A stretch of DNA of 64,000 nt from Deinandra increscens subsp. villosa (lineage: Eukaryota > Streptophyta > Magnoliopsida > Asterales > Asteraceae), in NCBI GenBank assembly GCA_039602395.1, contig JBCNJP010000013.1, positions 19,621,068-19,685,067 of the forward strand, given 5' to 3'. The position numbers and the translations under genes are program-made. This document shows, piece after piece, positions 33,533 through 45,062 of the stretch (the stretch's first letter is position 1; each line of letters begins with the position of its first letter). The notes beneath the pieces were generated by a model. The model saw only the letters and a list, made by a program, of their open reading frames with translations, was not told the origin of the DNA and searched no databases.

Positions 33533-35233
33533 TTCGGTTGTATCACTACGTCAAAAAGTGGCTTTGGCCACAGTTTTTTTTAACGCATAGCCACTGTTTT
33601 GAAAAAAAACGTGTCCAAAGGTAAGAAACACTAGTTTTAGCCACACATATTTTGTACCCGTCGCCAAATATATAGCCTTTGGACCCTTTTATCCACATAT
33701 TTTTTTTGTTTATGTGACAACAACAATCAGGTGCAGTGGCTTTAGCCACCGTTTTACAAAAACATGTGGCACTTATTTGTCACACTTAAAAAAGAGTGGC
33801 GAAATGCACCAAACGACCCCAAAATTTTTATGATTTTTTTATTCGTGTGACCAAAAAGGAATGTATGGCCACGCTTAAATAATGTTGTGTGACAGAAGAG
33901 TAGATTATATTACTTAGTAAATTAAAAAAAAACAAAACTATTAAGTATATATTATGCCTGGCTAAATGTGAGCAATGGCCACTGTTTTTACCTTGTTATG
34001 TGGCTAAAAGCTAGTACATATGGCCACTGTTATTAGGTTGTGTGATTAAATAGTAGGCTGTGAGTGACAAAAATCTATTACCTGTGGCCACATATATTAA
34101 CCGTGACTAAATGGTAGGTTGTGAGTGACAAAAATCTATTTTATGGTCACGGTAAAAATATTAAATGCGTGGCGAAAGTAGACAAAAATCTATTACCTAT
34201 GGCCACATATATTAATTAACCGTGACTAAATAGTAGCCAATTTTAATTGTTATCTACATGTCCTATACACTACGAACATAAATAACAACTTTGGTTATTT
34301 ATAGTATATATATAGTTCATCCTGAAGAAATCTAGTTTATCCGGTTCATCCTGATGAACTTTAGTTCATCCTGTTCTATTACTAAATAACTCTTGATCCT
34401 GAAGAACTCTAGTTCATCCGGTTCTATTACTGAATAACTCTTTATAATCCTGAAGAACTCTAGTTCATCTTCTCTCAATCCTCATGAACTCAGTGGGTAA
34501 TTTTGTCTTTCTTCGTTTAATTTTGACTTGTTAATTTGATTACCAGAAAATTAAAACATTCAACAAATATGAAAAGAGAATGAAGAGGAGAACCAAAGCA
34601 AGGAAGACCTGTTGTTCGTTACGTTCGAACTCTACTTACATGAAACCAGAAAAAAATTTCAAGCTTCTACTGGTGTGGGAAATGATTAACCTCTTTAGGG
34701 TTACGGATTAAAGAGTAATTGTAATGAATTGATTTTTAATTTACAAGCTTAAGGCTGATGTTCTGAAAGAGGCGGTTATAATTGCTCGTAGGGCCGCTGA
34801 ATACAACGGAATTCCTTAAAGAGGGGGTTGTGACTTGTGAGGGTCAAGTGTTTAAACCAAATATTTGGTTTTATTTTGTTTCTGTGATATGTTTAACTTT
34901 TATCTTAATTTCACTTAATTGTTTGTTAATTCCAGTTAATTCATCCGACTCTGTTCATCTTCTCTCAATCAGGATGAACTCTTCTTTCTAAGGAATTCTA
35001 GTTGTTCCAGTTTTGTTCTTCTTCTCCGAAACATTAATATTAAAAGAACGTATGAAAGTAATTTCGGATAATGTCGGATCGTGTGATTAAAATTTTAGTG
35101 GTTTTTTGATAACGTGTAGAAATTTCAGTTTAACTTGGAAAATGTGTGAAAATAATTATAATGTGCAGTGTTCAATAAAATCTGACCTTTGGTATACTCT
35201 AGTGATTAGGCATCTGAGCTTAGAGATACTCAA

Positions 35234-35668
35234 TTGATTTGCACATATAACCATACCACCTGGTCAGTAATTAGAAACTTCTCAACATCATTATCAAACC
35301 CTTCTCAAAATCCTTATCAATTCTTTTCTCAAAATCTTTATCAAACCCTTTCTCAAAACCCTCAAATCCTTCTCAAAACGGCGAACTTAAAAGAAATAGT
35401 TGAAAATTATTTGCAGATAAAGATTATTGCTACCCTGGACCGGTACGGGGTGTTTATCACGGCAGAGAGACAAAGTATCTTAGACGGGTTGGCCCTACTC
35501 AACCAAGTACTTACAGAGCCACCAAGTCCATCAAGATACCAGATGACAAATTTTCTTATAGAAGAGATACACGTCTCCAATGCTAGGCTTCAAATGTTGG
35601 TTCAACAGAGGCAAGAATATATGAGTAGGCATTTGGAGTTGATGGAGATGGAATCTCTGTTCCCGTGA
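35234..35668 (+). CDS. Conserved hypothetical ORF in the CACTA element (first copy), 144 aa
   Basis: Not recognised. It begins MICTYNHTTW. It has a Gln/Asn/Ser-rich stretch with imperfect SQN(P/L)YQ repeats (about residues 21-45), then a helical-looking segment with ENYLQIKIIATLDRYGV and NARLQMLVQQRQEYMSRHLE. The second copy at 44154-44588 has the same length and about eight substitutions with no stop. It may be an exon of a spliced gene and not a free ORF. Confidence 0.35.
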   Translation: MICTYNHTTWSVIRNFSTSLSNPSQNPYQFFSQNLYQTLSQNPQILLKTANLKEIVENYLQIKIIATLDRYGVFITAERQSILDGLALLNQVLTEPPSPSRYQMTNFLIEEIHVSNARLQMLVQQRQEYMSRHLELMEMESLFP

Positions 35669-36120
35669 ACCTCAACCCGCATCTGCTCTGTCTTTTTTTT
35701 TATGAAGGAACATGTAAATTAGGAAACAATTTTGTGTATGGAATTGGAATCAGTAGTATGAAATCTACCTTTTGTTATATATACTTGTTTGTCTATTTTT
35801 GTTTATGAAATCAATCTGTTGAACAAAAACCCTAATCCTCCAAAAACAAAGACGATCAATAATTGCAATCCGATCAACAACTGATGCATAATTTTAGGTA
35901 AAAATGTAATCTATTCGCACAATCTTCATTCCGTTAAACAAAAACCCTAATCCTCGAAAACATAGACGATCAACAATTGCAATCTGTTCGCACAACCTCC
36001 ATTCCGTTAAGCAAAAACCCTAAACACAAAAAACAGAACGGATCTACAAAAACCTTAAATTTTAGGGAATTATAATTCTAAATAATTATATCTTAAAGAA
36101 TTAAGATAAAAATTAAATAA

Positions 36121-37174
36121 TGGGTCAATTTGGGGTCAAATGGGTCAATTAGATGTGTTTATCACCAATGATGGCCCAATAAGGTGTGTTTAGGGGCAAT
36201 GAGGGTCAGTTGGGACCAATGAGTCCCGATAAGGTGTGTATGTAACCAATAAGTTGTGTTTAGGACCAATGATGGCCCAATAAGGTGTGTTTAGGGGAAA
36301 TGAGGGACAGTTGGGACCAATGAGTCCCGATAAGGTGTGTATGTAACAAATAAGCATGTTTAGGACCAATGATGGACCAAAAAGGTGTGTTTAGGGGCAA
36401 TGAGGACATTTGGGACCAATGAGTCCCGATAAGGTGTGTATGTAACCAATAAGCATGTTTAGGACCAATGATTGCCCAATAAGGTGTGTTTAGGGGAAAT
36501 GAGGGTCAGTTGGGACCAATGAGTCCCGATAAGGTGTGTATGTAACCAATAAGTTATGTTTAGGACCAATGATGGCTCAATAAGGTGTGTTTAGGGGGAA
36601 ATGAGGGCCAGTTGTGACCAATGAGTCCCGATAAGGTGTGTATGTAACCGATAAGCATGTTTAGGACCAATGATGGCCTAATAAGGTGTGTTTAGGGGCT
36701 ATGAGGGCTAGTTGGGACCAATGAGTCTCGATAAGGTGTGTATGTAACGAATAAGCATATTTAGGAACAATGATGGCCCAATAAGGTGTGTTTAAGGGCA
36801 ATGAGGGCCAGTTGGGACCAATGAGTCCTGATAAGGTGTGTATGTAACCAATAAGCATGTTTATCACCAATGATGGCCGAATAAGGTGTGTTTAGGGGAA
36901 ATGAGGGTCAGTTGGGACCAATGAGTCCCGATAAGGTGTGTATGTAACCAATAAGTTGTGTTTAGGACCAATGATGGCCTAATAAGGTATGTTTAGGGGA
37001 AATGAACGTAAGTTGGGACCAATGAGTCCCGATAAGGTGTGTATGTAACCAATAAGCATGTTTAGGACCAATGATGGCCCAATAAGGTGTGTTTAGGGGA
37101 AATGAGGGACAGTTGGGACCAATGAGTCCCGATAAGGTGTGTATGTAACAAATAAGCATGTTTAGGACCAATGA
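36121..37174. repeat. 100-bp minisatellite, about 10 units
   Basis: The unit includes GATAAGGTGTGTATGTAACC and AATAAGGTGTGTTTAGGGGC, two related half-units, plus TTGGGACCAATGAGTCCC. Period is 100 bp by direct count. Confidence 0.93.
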
Positions 37175-37217
37175 TGTGACACCCGAGAATTTCAAGGTTA
37201 ACTTCCGTTAGACAAAC
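37175..37217. mobile_element. Start of an unknown LTR-like sequence before the gap
   Basis: TGTGACACCCGAGAATTTC has no counterpart in the second CACTA copy and resembles a gypsy LTR start. Only 43 bp are visible before the gap. Confidence 0.4.
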
Positions 37218-37717
37218 NNNNNNNNNNNNNNNNNNNNNNNNNNNNNNNNNNNNNNNNNNNNNNNNNNNNNNNNNNNNNNNNNNNNNNNNNNNNNNNNNNN
37301 NNNNNNNNNNNNNNNNNNNNNNNNNNNNNNNNNNNNNNNNNNNNNNNNNNNNNNNNNNNNNNNNNNNNNNNNNNNNNNNNNNNNNNNNNNNNNNNNNNNN
37401 NNNNNNNNNNNNNNNNNNNNNNNNNNNNNNNNNNNNNNNNNNNNNNNNNNNNNNNNNNNNNNNNNNNNNNNNNNNNNNNNNNNNNNNNNNNNNNNNNNNN
37501 NNNNNNNNNNNNNNNNNNNNNNNNNNNNNNNNNNNNNNNNNNNNNNNNNNNNNNNNNNNNNNNNNNNNNNNNNNNNNNNNNNNNNNNNNNNNNNNNNNNN
37601 NNNNNNNNNNNNNNNNNNNNNNNNNNNNNNNNNNNNNNNNNNNNNNNNNNNNNNNNNNNNNNNNNNNNNNNNNNNNNNNNNNNNNNNNNNNNNNNNNNNN
37701 NNNNNNNNNNNNNNNNN
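37218..37717. other. Assembly gap, 500 N
   Basis: Exactly 500 N, the usual size for a gap of unknown length. No sequence can be inferred. Confidence 0.99.
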
Positions 37718-38431
37718 ATTTAATTTAAACAAGATAAACAAGTTGCGGAAAGTAAATCAAATTGTAAGACATCAATACATAAAAGGGTTATTCTATATAT
37801 CTCAAATGTAAATAATGGTTTACACGAGTTTATAGTATGACTATGTATTAACAGAAGTAACTTTTCTATGGGAGTGATGTTGTAATTGCTTTGAGAAGAT
37901 ACTGAATTGTATGCTTATGTCTCGCTTTGTTTGGTGAAGTCCGCTTGCTATTTATAGGCAGATGTAGCGAGTTGTATTTGGATAAGGTGGTTGAGGAAAG
38001 TTGATGTTGGAGTGTGTCAGAGTATATAGAGATAAATTGAACATATTCAATTTATCTCCTTTTCAACTGTCTTCAACTGCCTTCGTGATTTATGCCAAGT
38101 TGGCATTCTTTTTGCTTGTTCGTCACACGAAGATAGAAATTGTTCTTCTCGTAATTTTTATCTTCCGATAGTCCAGAACTCCTTCTGGACTCTTCTTTGA
38201 AGACTGTTGATGCTTCCCATTAGAAGCTTTCTACAGAATTGAGGATTTCTGTAGAATTTAGTCTGTACAGAACTACTTTGGAATTTCCAGAGTAGTTCTG
38301 TATGAATATAGAAATCATTCAGAAACCTGTAATTCATACAGACTTTCGTATCCTTTCTCTTTTAAGGATATGTTTTATCTTTTCTTCTAATACTTGACTG
38401 TTTTGTGTTACAATTACATTGTGCTCTAACA
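37718..38431 (-). repeat. Element III LTR, second (middle) copy, truncated by the gap
   Basis: It lacks about 38-40 bp at its left end. It matches 30173-30927 more closely (about a dozen differences) than the outer LTR at 58200. Confidence 0.9.
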
Positions 38432-38534
38432 ATCTCCCCTAAGTAATTGAAGAAAATAAATAAAAAGAGAAAGTAACATTAAAATGTAAATTTTTGAGAG
38501 ATCATCAGGATGCATGGAGTTGTGAATACAGTTT

Positions 38535-41036
38535 TTAGGAAAGAAATCCTGTTACAGAGTCTTCTTTTACACATAGTTTCTTGAGAAGAGGACTCCAACA
38601 GGCTTTGTGCAGTTCCTTTTGTAGCATTCTGTGTTGCTTTAGATCTTTCATTGTTTTGATCATGAGTTCCTTTATTCTTATAGTCTTAGGTTCAGTCTCT
38701 CTGTTTTCATTTAGTAGGAATGAGATGAATCGTAGAGATGTATCGGAGTAAGCATGACACTGGCTGATTCTGAAGAACCTCTTCTGTGTGTTATGATTTC
38801 TGAAGCAGATTTCTATTTCGCCAGTGCTTGGAATTACTTTGGATCCTGTCCATTTTAATTCAGAGGGAAGCTCTTCATTTGTAGTCTGAATGGCAAGTTT
38901 CTTCAGATTTGTATGTATGGCCAGTTCATAGTCAACCAGAGCAAACCTGTTGTATATCTTCTTTCCTGCTTCTCTATGTCGATGTATTGCTCTTCTGTTC
39001 TTGAGACTTGTTAAGCCATTTTCTATACAGCTTTTGATGAGGGACATGATGTGCATTTCACTAAGTTGATCAAGATCTGCATTAGTGAATGTATAAGGTT
39101 GATGACTGTTTGTAGTGGTAGTGATCCTGTAGGAGTTTAAGTAGTGAGTGAAATGATTTCCCTTTTGTTGTCTTTCTTTGACTTCATCAAGCTCCATGAT
39201 CGTGGCATTTAAGTGTATCCAGCTTCTTTCAAATGGCACGTTGTTGATTTTCTCCTCAAAGATCTTTTTGCTCATTGGGCTCATTTGAGGAGGTTGTTCG
39301 GTTTCTTGGAGGAATATGTCTTCACATCTTCTCTTTTCATGCTACAGTTCCTCCTTAATCCTTTTTTCTTTTCCGTAGTTATCTTCAAACAGAGACTGAG
39401 AGGCTATTGAAATCTCAGGAGCATTGAGGTCTCCCCCTGGATTTGTGGTTTTCTCCTTGCCTTTCTCAGATTCCTTGGTGGGTTTTGAGGTTCCCGCAGC
39501 ATGATTTTTGGTGGAAGTACCTGATGAGGGTGGAACCACTGGCCGACTGGATTTCTGTGTAGGTGGTCTTGGTTGTGGTGGTGGCATCAAGTGATCAGAA
39601 GTTAGACTGGGCTTGCATTAATCATGTTTCTTTCTTTTGGGAGGGGATTCGATTTCATCAGGAGTTGTCTTTCGCTTTGAATTGGGAGGAGAGTCATCAA
39701 GATTGATGACCGGGGGAGCTGTGGTCTTCTTTTCTGAGGACTTCTTAAGTGGGTTGGTTTCTATTACTTGCGTGGATAGATTCTTCATTCTTTTCTCTAG
39801 GAGCATCTGATCGGAATTTATGTTTATCAGATTTGAGCTTTCTTCTTTTTTTTCCTTGTGTAGAAGGCTGGAATCTCATTTGATCTTATTTAGCAACTCT
39901 TCTCCTTTGGCTTCATACTTTTGTAGTGCTTTTTGAGCAATTTTATTCAGTTCCGTGATCTGATTTTGTAATGATTCTTGTTTTCCTCCTTTTAGCTGCC
40001 AGTCCTTTTCTTGTAAGGCTCTCAGCTGGTCAGAAATTTGATTGAATTATTGCTTGCTATTTTTCTTCATCACTTTCAACTCTTCTTGTAGTTCAGCTAT
40101 TTTCCGACTGTAGCTTTCTGTCTGTTTTGACAATTCTTCTATTTGTACAGAACTATTGCAGAAATTCTGGTGTAGTTCTGTATTTTGTTGTTTTTGCTCA
40201 TTCATGAAGTCATTGAGCAGATCAAAGAGAGATTTTGAAAAATTCTCGAAGTCAGATTCTGATGCAACATCAGGGGGTAATATACCAGAGGACAACACAT
40301 GTCTCTCCGTTGGACTGGTTGATTTCTCCGTGAGAATTTTACCAGTGCCTGTTAACTCAGCTATGCTGAGTATTTACAGGTCTTCCACATTCATTGGTTG
40401 GTCGAAATTTGGATTTACCTCCTGTGTTTTTAGAGAATCCTGAGACAGATGTGTTGTTTGTCTTTGTGAGGATGTCTCTTGTGAGCTGACACTGAACACA
40501 TCAATGTTGCTTGTTTCCAAGTTTCCTTGACTTCTAGAGTCTCCACTTGTTGTTACATCATCTTCACTGACTGAGTCCGAGAAGATATTGTGATGTGTGG
40601 CTATGATGGGAATGTCAAGGTGGAGTGAGTTGGTTGTTTGGGCTTGAAATTGGGCAAAGGCTTCTTGGAGGGATGTTTGTGGTGATGAATGTTGGCTTTC
40701 GGTTTGATTTGGAGAGTTTTGGTTTTCTGGAGAGTGTTGAGCTGAGAAGGTTGGCTCATGTGGTGTATGTGGGGAACACGACCGGGTTTCCTGATGTGGT
40801 GAGTATTGTTGTTGTGGAGGAGAGGAAGGGTTGTGGTCAGCCATTTCTTCTGATGGTGATGTTGTGGTGTTGGTTGAAGTATCTGACTGATCAGGGTTTG
40901 ATTTGAACTTGTTGGCTTTGATGAGATATTTATGAAGGACTGGGTTGTTGTATTCTAACTTAACTGTCATACCCCATGGAAAATTGCAAAAATCTATATG
41001 TGTACCTGGTTTGTAGATACCTTTGATGTGATACAT
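38535..41036 (-). pseudogene. Element III extra ORF B, C-terminal part (second copy, linked to the rest of the element)
   Basis: Same frames as 31031-33532: 41036-40374, 40298-40047 (coiled coil), 39806-39342 (linker) and 39284-38535 (249 aa, about five residues different from the first copy). Its N-terminal part lies at 52882-52034 beyond the CACTA insertion, and the frame is continuous across the empty site. Function unknown. In-frame stops at the linker joints suggest decay or, less likely, splicing. Confidence 0.65.
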
Positions 41037-41047
41037 TTCGGTTGTAT

Positions 41048-41757
41048 CACTACGTCAAAAAGTGGCTTTGGCCACGGTTTTTTTTTAACGCATAGCCACT
41101 GTTTTGAAAAAAACGTGACCAAAGGTAAGAAACACTAGTTTTAGCCACACATATTTTGTACCCGTCGCCAAATATATAGCCTTTGGACCCTTTTAGCCAC
41201 ATATTTTTTTTGTTTATGTGACAACAACAATCAGGTGCAGTGGCTTTAGCCACCGTTTTACAAAAACATGTGGCACTTATTTGTCACACTTAAAAAAGAG
41301 TGGCGAAATGCACCAAATGACCACAAAATTTTTATGATTTTTTTATTCGTGTGACCAAAAAGGAATGTATGGCCACGCTTAAATAATGTTGTGTGACAGA
41401 AGAGTAGATTTTATTACTTAGTAAATTAAAAAAAAACAAAACTATTAAGTATATATTATGCCTGGCTAAATGTGAGCAATGGCCACTGTTTTTACCTTGT
41501 TATGTGGCTAAAAGCTAGTACATATGGCCACTGTTATTAGGTTGTGTGACTAAATAGTAGGCTGTGAGTGACAAAAATCTATTACCTGTGGCCACATATA
41601 TTAACCGTGACTAAATGGTAGGTTGTGAGTGACAAAAATCTATTTTATGGTCACGGTAAAAATATTAAATGCGTGGCGAAAGTAGACAAAAATCTATTAC
41701 CTATGGCCACATATATTAATTAACCGTGACTAAATAGTAGCCAATTTTAATTAGTTA
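41048..41757. repeat. CACTA left terminal and subterminal repeats
   Basis: TGGCCAC, GTGGCTA, GTGACTAAAT and GTGACAAAAATCTATT words recur in both orientations. In this superfamily such arrays bind the TnpA-type protein. Confidence 0.85.
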
Positions 41758-41935
41758 TCTGTGGTGACGGCAGATATATATCATTACTAGAGGTCAAATC
41801 TTTATCTACCACCTCGAGTTTCGGATATAAAACCTATAATTAATTAATTAATTAATTGTCGATCATCACCATATATGCCGTTATCAGCTCTCTCAGCTCT
41901 CTATTTTTTGGTTTATCACCACTCTCTGAAAATGT

Positions 41936-42474
41936 GGCATTTGCGTCCTCTGAATGTGAAAGATAGCCCCGAATACGATAAGTAATCATTTAAATGACTG
42001 AAATGCAAATGCGTTAATGTGGAATTCACGTCTATGATTTGGTTATTTTTCTTGAACAGGGGAAGAAGATTTTAGTTTGTTTACTTTGGTGATCTATCAC
42101 CTAGGGTATTTTACGAGGCTCAATGGTTGGATACAATTCATCGATGGGAGGGTTTGCTACTTCGACGAGGTGGACATTACCTCCTTCTCGTTCGATGACC
42201 TAGGTCAAATGGTGTCTGACCTAGATTATGACTTGAACGATTTCGACCCTACCTGAGAATCCCAGGGTTGTCTCTGGATTATGGACTCGTTCCATTCACT
42301 GATGATCCGAGGGATGTCAGGGCCTTGGCGCTGCACGTCAAGGACGAGGAGGTCATATCCATCTACCTCAATGGAGATGTGGAGGTGTCTTCCTCCTCCT
42401 CCTCTTCCCCCTTTGAAGGTAGCACAGGCCGCTATGACGATTCAGACAATTTCTCTAGTGGGAGCATGCTTTAA
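41936..42474 (+). pseudogene. PB1-like domain remnant inside the CACTA element
   Basis: In two frames broken by a 1-nt indel near 42252, the plus strand reads LVIYHLGYFTRLNGW, DGRVCYFDEVDITSFSFDDL, then LRIPGLSLDYGLVPFTDDP and EEVISIYL, ending in a Ser-rich tail and a stop at 42472. This fits the plant PB1-like domain common in transposon-linked proteins (from memory). A short upstream exon (ATG near 41931-41980) and an intron ending TTGAACAG are plausible but do not splice in frame. The first CACTA copy lacks this block. Confidence 0.5.
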
Positions 42475-42589
42475 GTTTATGTTTTTTTATTATATATATT
42501 TGTAACTAACTAACGGATACCACATCTTTTCGATTATATATGTAATTAATTGTTTATGTGTATGCATGAGATGTGTGTTTTGACTCGTC

Positions 42590-43440
42590 TTCCTGAAGAA
42601 TTCTAGTTCATCCGGTTGTCTTCTACATATATTAGGTTGTGTGACTAAATATTAGTTTATAAAGAATTGTATTCAACCAAAATGATTTTAGATACAATTC
42701 ACTAGATAACGGGTTTAAATACATGGGAATATCCTATAGACTACGAACAAAAAGTTATTTATAGTATATATAGTTCATCTTGAAGAACTCTAGTTTATCC
42801 GCTTCATCCTGAAGAACTCTAGTTCATCCAGTTCTATTACTGAATAACTCTTGATCCTGAAGAACTCTAGTTCATCCGGTTCTATTACTGAATAACTCTT
42901 TATAATCCCGAAGAACTCTAGTTCATCTTCTCTCAATCCTCATGAACTTAGTGGGTAATTTTGACTTTCTTCGTTTAATTTTGACTTGTTAATTTGATTA
43001 CCAGAAAATCAAAACATTCAACATGATATGCATCAGATGTGTGTTTTGACTCTTCTTCCTGCAGAATTCTAGTTCATCCGGTTGTCTTCTACATATATTA
43101 AGTTGTGTGACTAAATATTAGTGTATAAAGAATTGTATTAAACCAGAATGATTTTAATTCACTAGATAATGGGTTTAAATACATGTCCTATAGACTACGA
43201 ACATAAATAACAACTTTGGTTATTTATAGTATATATATAGTTCATCCTGAAGAAATCTAGTTTATCCGGTTCATCCTGATGAACTCTAGTTCATCCTGTT
43301 CTATTACTGAATAACTCTTGATCCTGAAGATCTCTAGTTCATCCGGTTCTATTATTGAATAACTCTTTATAATCTTGAAGAACTCTAGTTCATCTTCTCT
43401 CAATCCTCATGAACTCAGTGGGTAATTTTGTCTTTCTTCG
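42590..43440 (+). repeat. Dispersed (T)AGTTCATCCGGTT / CCTGAAGAACTC repeats
   Basis: Short words TAGTTCATCC, GAAGAACTCTAG and TCTATTACTGAATAACTC recur in three clusters. The cluster at 34310-34490 in the first copy corresponds. Confidence 0.75.
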
Positions 43441-44153
43441 TTTGACTTGTTAATTTGATTACCAGAAAATTAAAACATTCAACAGAATATGAAAAGAGAA
43501 TGAAGAGGAGAACCAAAGCAAGGAAGACCTGTTGTTCGTTACGTTCGAACTCTACTTACATGAAACCGGAAAAAAATTTCAAGCTTCTACTGGTGTGGGA
43601 AATGATTAACCTCTTTAGGGTTACGGATTAAAGAGTAATTGTAATAAATTGATTTTTAATTTATAAGCTTAAGGCTGATGTTCTGAAAGAGGCGGTTATA
43701 ATTGCTCGTAGGGCCGCTGAATACAACGGAATTCCTTAAAAAGGGGGTTGTGACTTGTGAGGGTCAAGTGTTTAAACCAAGTATTTGGTTTTATTTTGTT
43801 TCTGTGATATGTTTAACCTTTATATTAATTTCACTTAATTGTTTGTTAATTCCAGTTAATTCATCCGTTTCTGTTCATCTTCTCTCAATCAGGATGAACT
43901 CTTCTTTCTAAGGAATTCGAGTTGTTCCAGTTTTGTTCTTCTTGTCCGAAACATTAATATTTTAAGAACGTATGAAAGTAATTTCGGATAATGCCGGATC
44001 GTGTGATTAAAATTTTAGTGGTTTTTTGATAACGTGTAGAAATTTCAGTTTAACTTGGAAAATGTGTGAAAATAATTATAATGTGCAGTGTTCAATAAAA
44101 TCTGACCTTTGGTATACTCTAGTGATTAGGCATCTGAGCTTAGAGATACTCAA

Positions 44154-44588
44154 GTGATTTGCACATATAACCATACCACCTGGTCAGTAATTAGAAACTT
44201 CTCAACGTCATTATCAAATCCTTCTCAAAATCCTTATCAAACCTTTTCTCAAAATCCTTATCAAACTCTTTCTCAAAACCATCAAATCCTTCTCAAAACG
44301 GCAAACTTGAAAGAAATAGTGGATAATTATCTGCAGATAAAGATTATTGCTACCCTGGACCGGTACGGGGTGATTATCACGGCAGAGAGACAGAGTATCT
44401 TAGACGGGTTGGCCCTGCTCAACCAAGTACTCACAGAGCCACCAAGTCCATCAAGATACCAGATGGTAAATTTTCTTATAGAAGAGATACACGTCTCCAA
44501 TGCCAGGATTCAAATGTTGGTTCAACAGAGGCAAGAATCTATGAGTAGGCATTTAGAGTTGATGGAGATGGAATCTCTGTTCCCGTGA
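44154..44588 (+). CDS. Conserved hypothetical ORF in the CACTA element (second copy), 144 aa
   Basis: Same length as 35234-35668, starting MICTYNHTTW and ending MEMESLFP. The SQNPYQ-like repeats come from a short tandem duplication (about 21 nt). No family was recognised. A possible short upstream coding block (KADVLKEAVIIARRAAEYNG, 43673-43738) is also conserved between copies and could be another exon. Confidence 0.35.
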   Translation: MICTYNHTTWSVIRNFSTSLSNPSQNPYQTFSQNPYQTLSQNHQILLKTANLKEIVDNYLQIKIIATLDRYGVIITAERQSILDGLALLNQVLTEPPSPSRYQMVNFLIEEIHVSNARIQMLVQQRQESMSRHLELMEMESLFP

Positions 44589-45062
44589 ACCTCAACCCGC
44601 AACTGCTCTGTCTTTTTTTTTTTATGAAGGAACATGTAAATTAGTAAACAATTTTGTGTATGGAATTGGAATCAGTAGTATGAAATCTACCTTTTGTTAT
44701 ATATACTTGTTTGTCTTTTTTTGTTTATGAAATCAATCTGTTAAACAAAAACCCCAATCCTCCAAAAACAAAGACGATCAACAATTGCAATCCCATCAAC
44801 AACTGATGCATAATTTTAGGTAAAAATGTATTCTGTTCGCACAATCTTCATTCCGTTAAACAAAAACCCTAATCCTCGAAAACATAGACGATCAACAATT
44901 GCAATCTGTTAGCATAATCTCCATTCCGTTAAACAAAAACCCTAAACACAAAAAACAGAACAGATCTACAAAAACCTTAAATTTTAGGGAATTATAATTC
45001 TAAATAATTATATCTTAAAGAATTTAGATAAAAATTAAATAATGGGTAAATTTGGGGTCAAA

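Larger units (their letters stand above)
33544..37174. mobile_element. CACTA element, first copy, cut by foreign sequence and gap
   Basis: It starts CACTACGTCAAAAAGTGGC after TAT, at the same base of ORF B as the full copy at 41048. It lacks the counterpart of about 41758-43187 and breaks off in the 100-bp satellite at 37174. No right end is present. Confidence 0.85.

Noticed and set aside
36121..37174. Possible CRISPR-like array
   Set aside because: Units are contiguous 100-bp tandem repeats with no unique spacers, in a plant genome.
36661..37195. Repeated open frames on the minus strand (also 45182-45491)
   Set aside because: They are translations of the 100-bp minisatellite. The open frame follows from the repeat period and composition, not from selection.
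37208..37741. 177-aa open frame
   Set aside because: It runs through the N gap and codes only unknown residues.
43702..43911. 69-aa hydrophobic frame, also at 34782-34991
   Set aside because: It is present in both copies but simply follows the duplication. Stop-rich neighbours and AT-rich composition explain the hydrophobic run.
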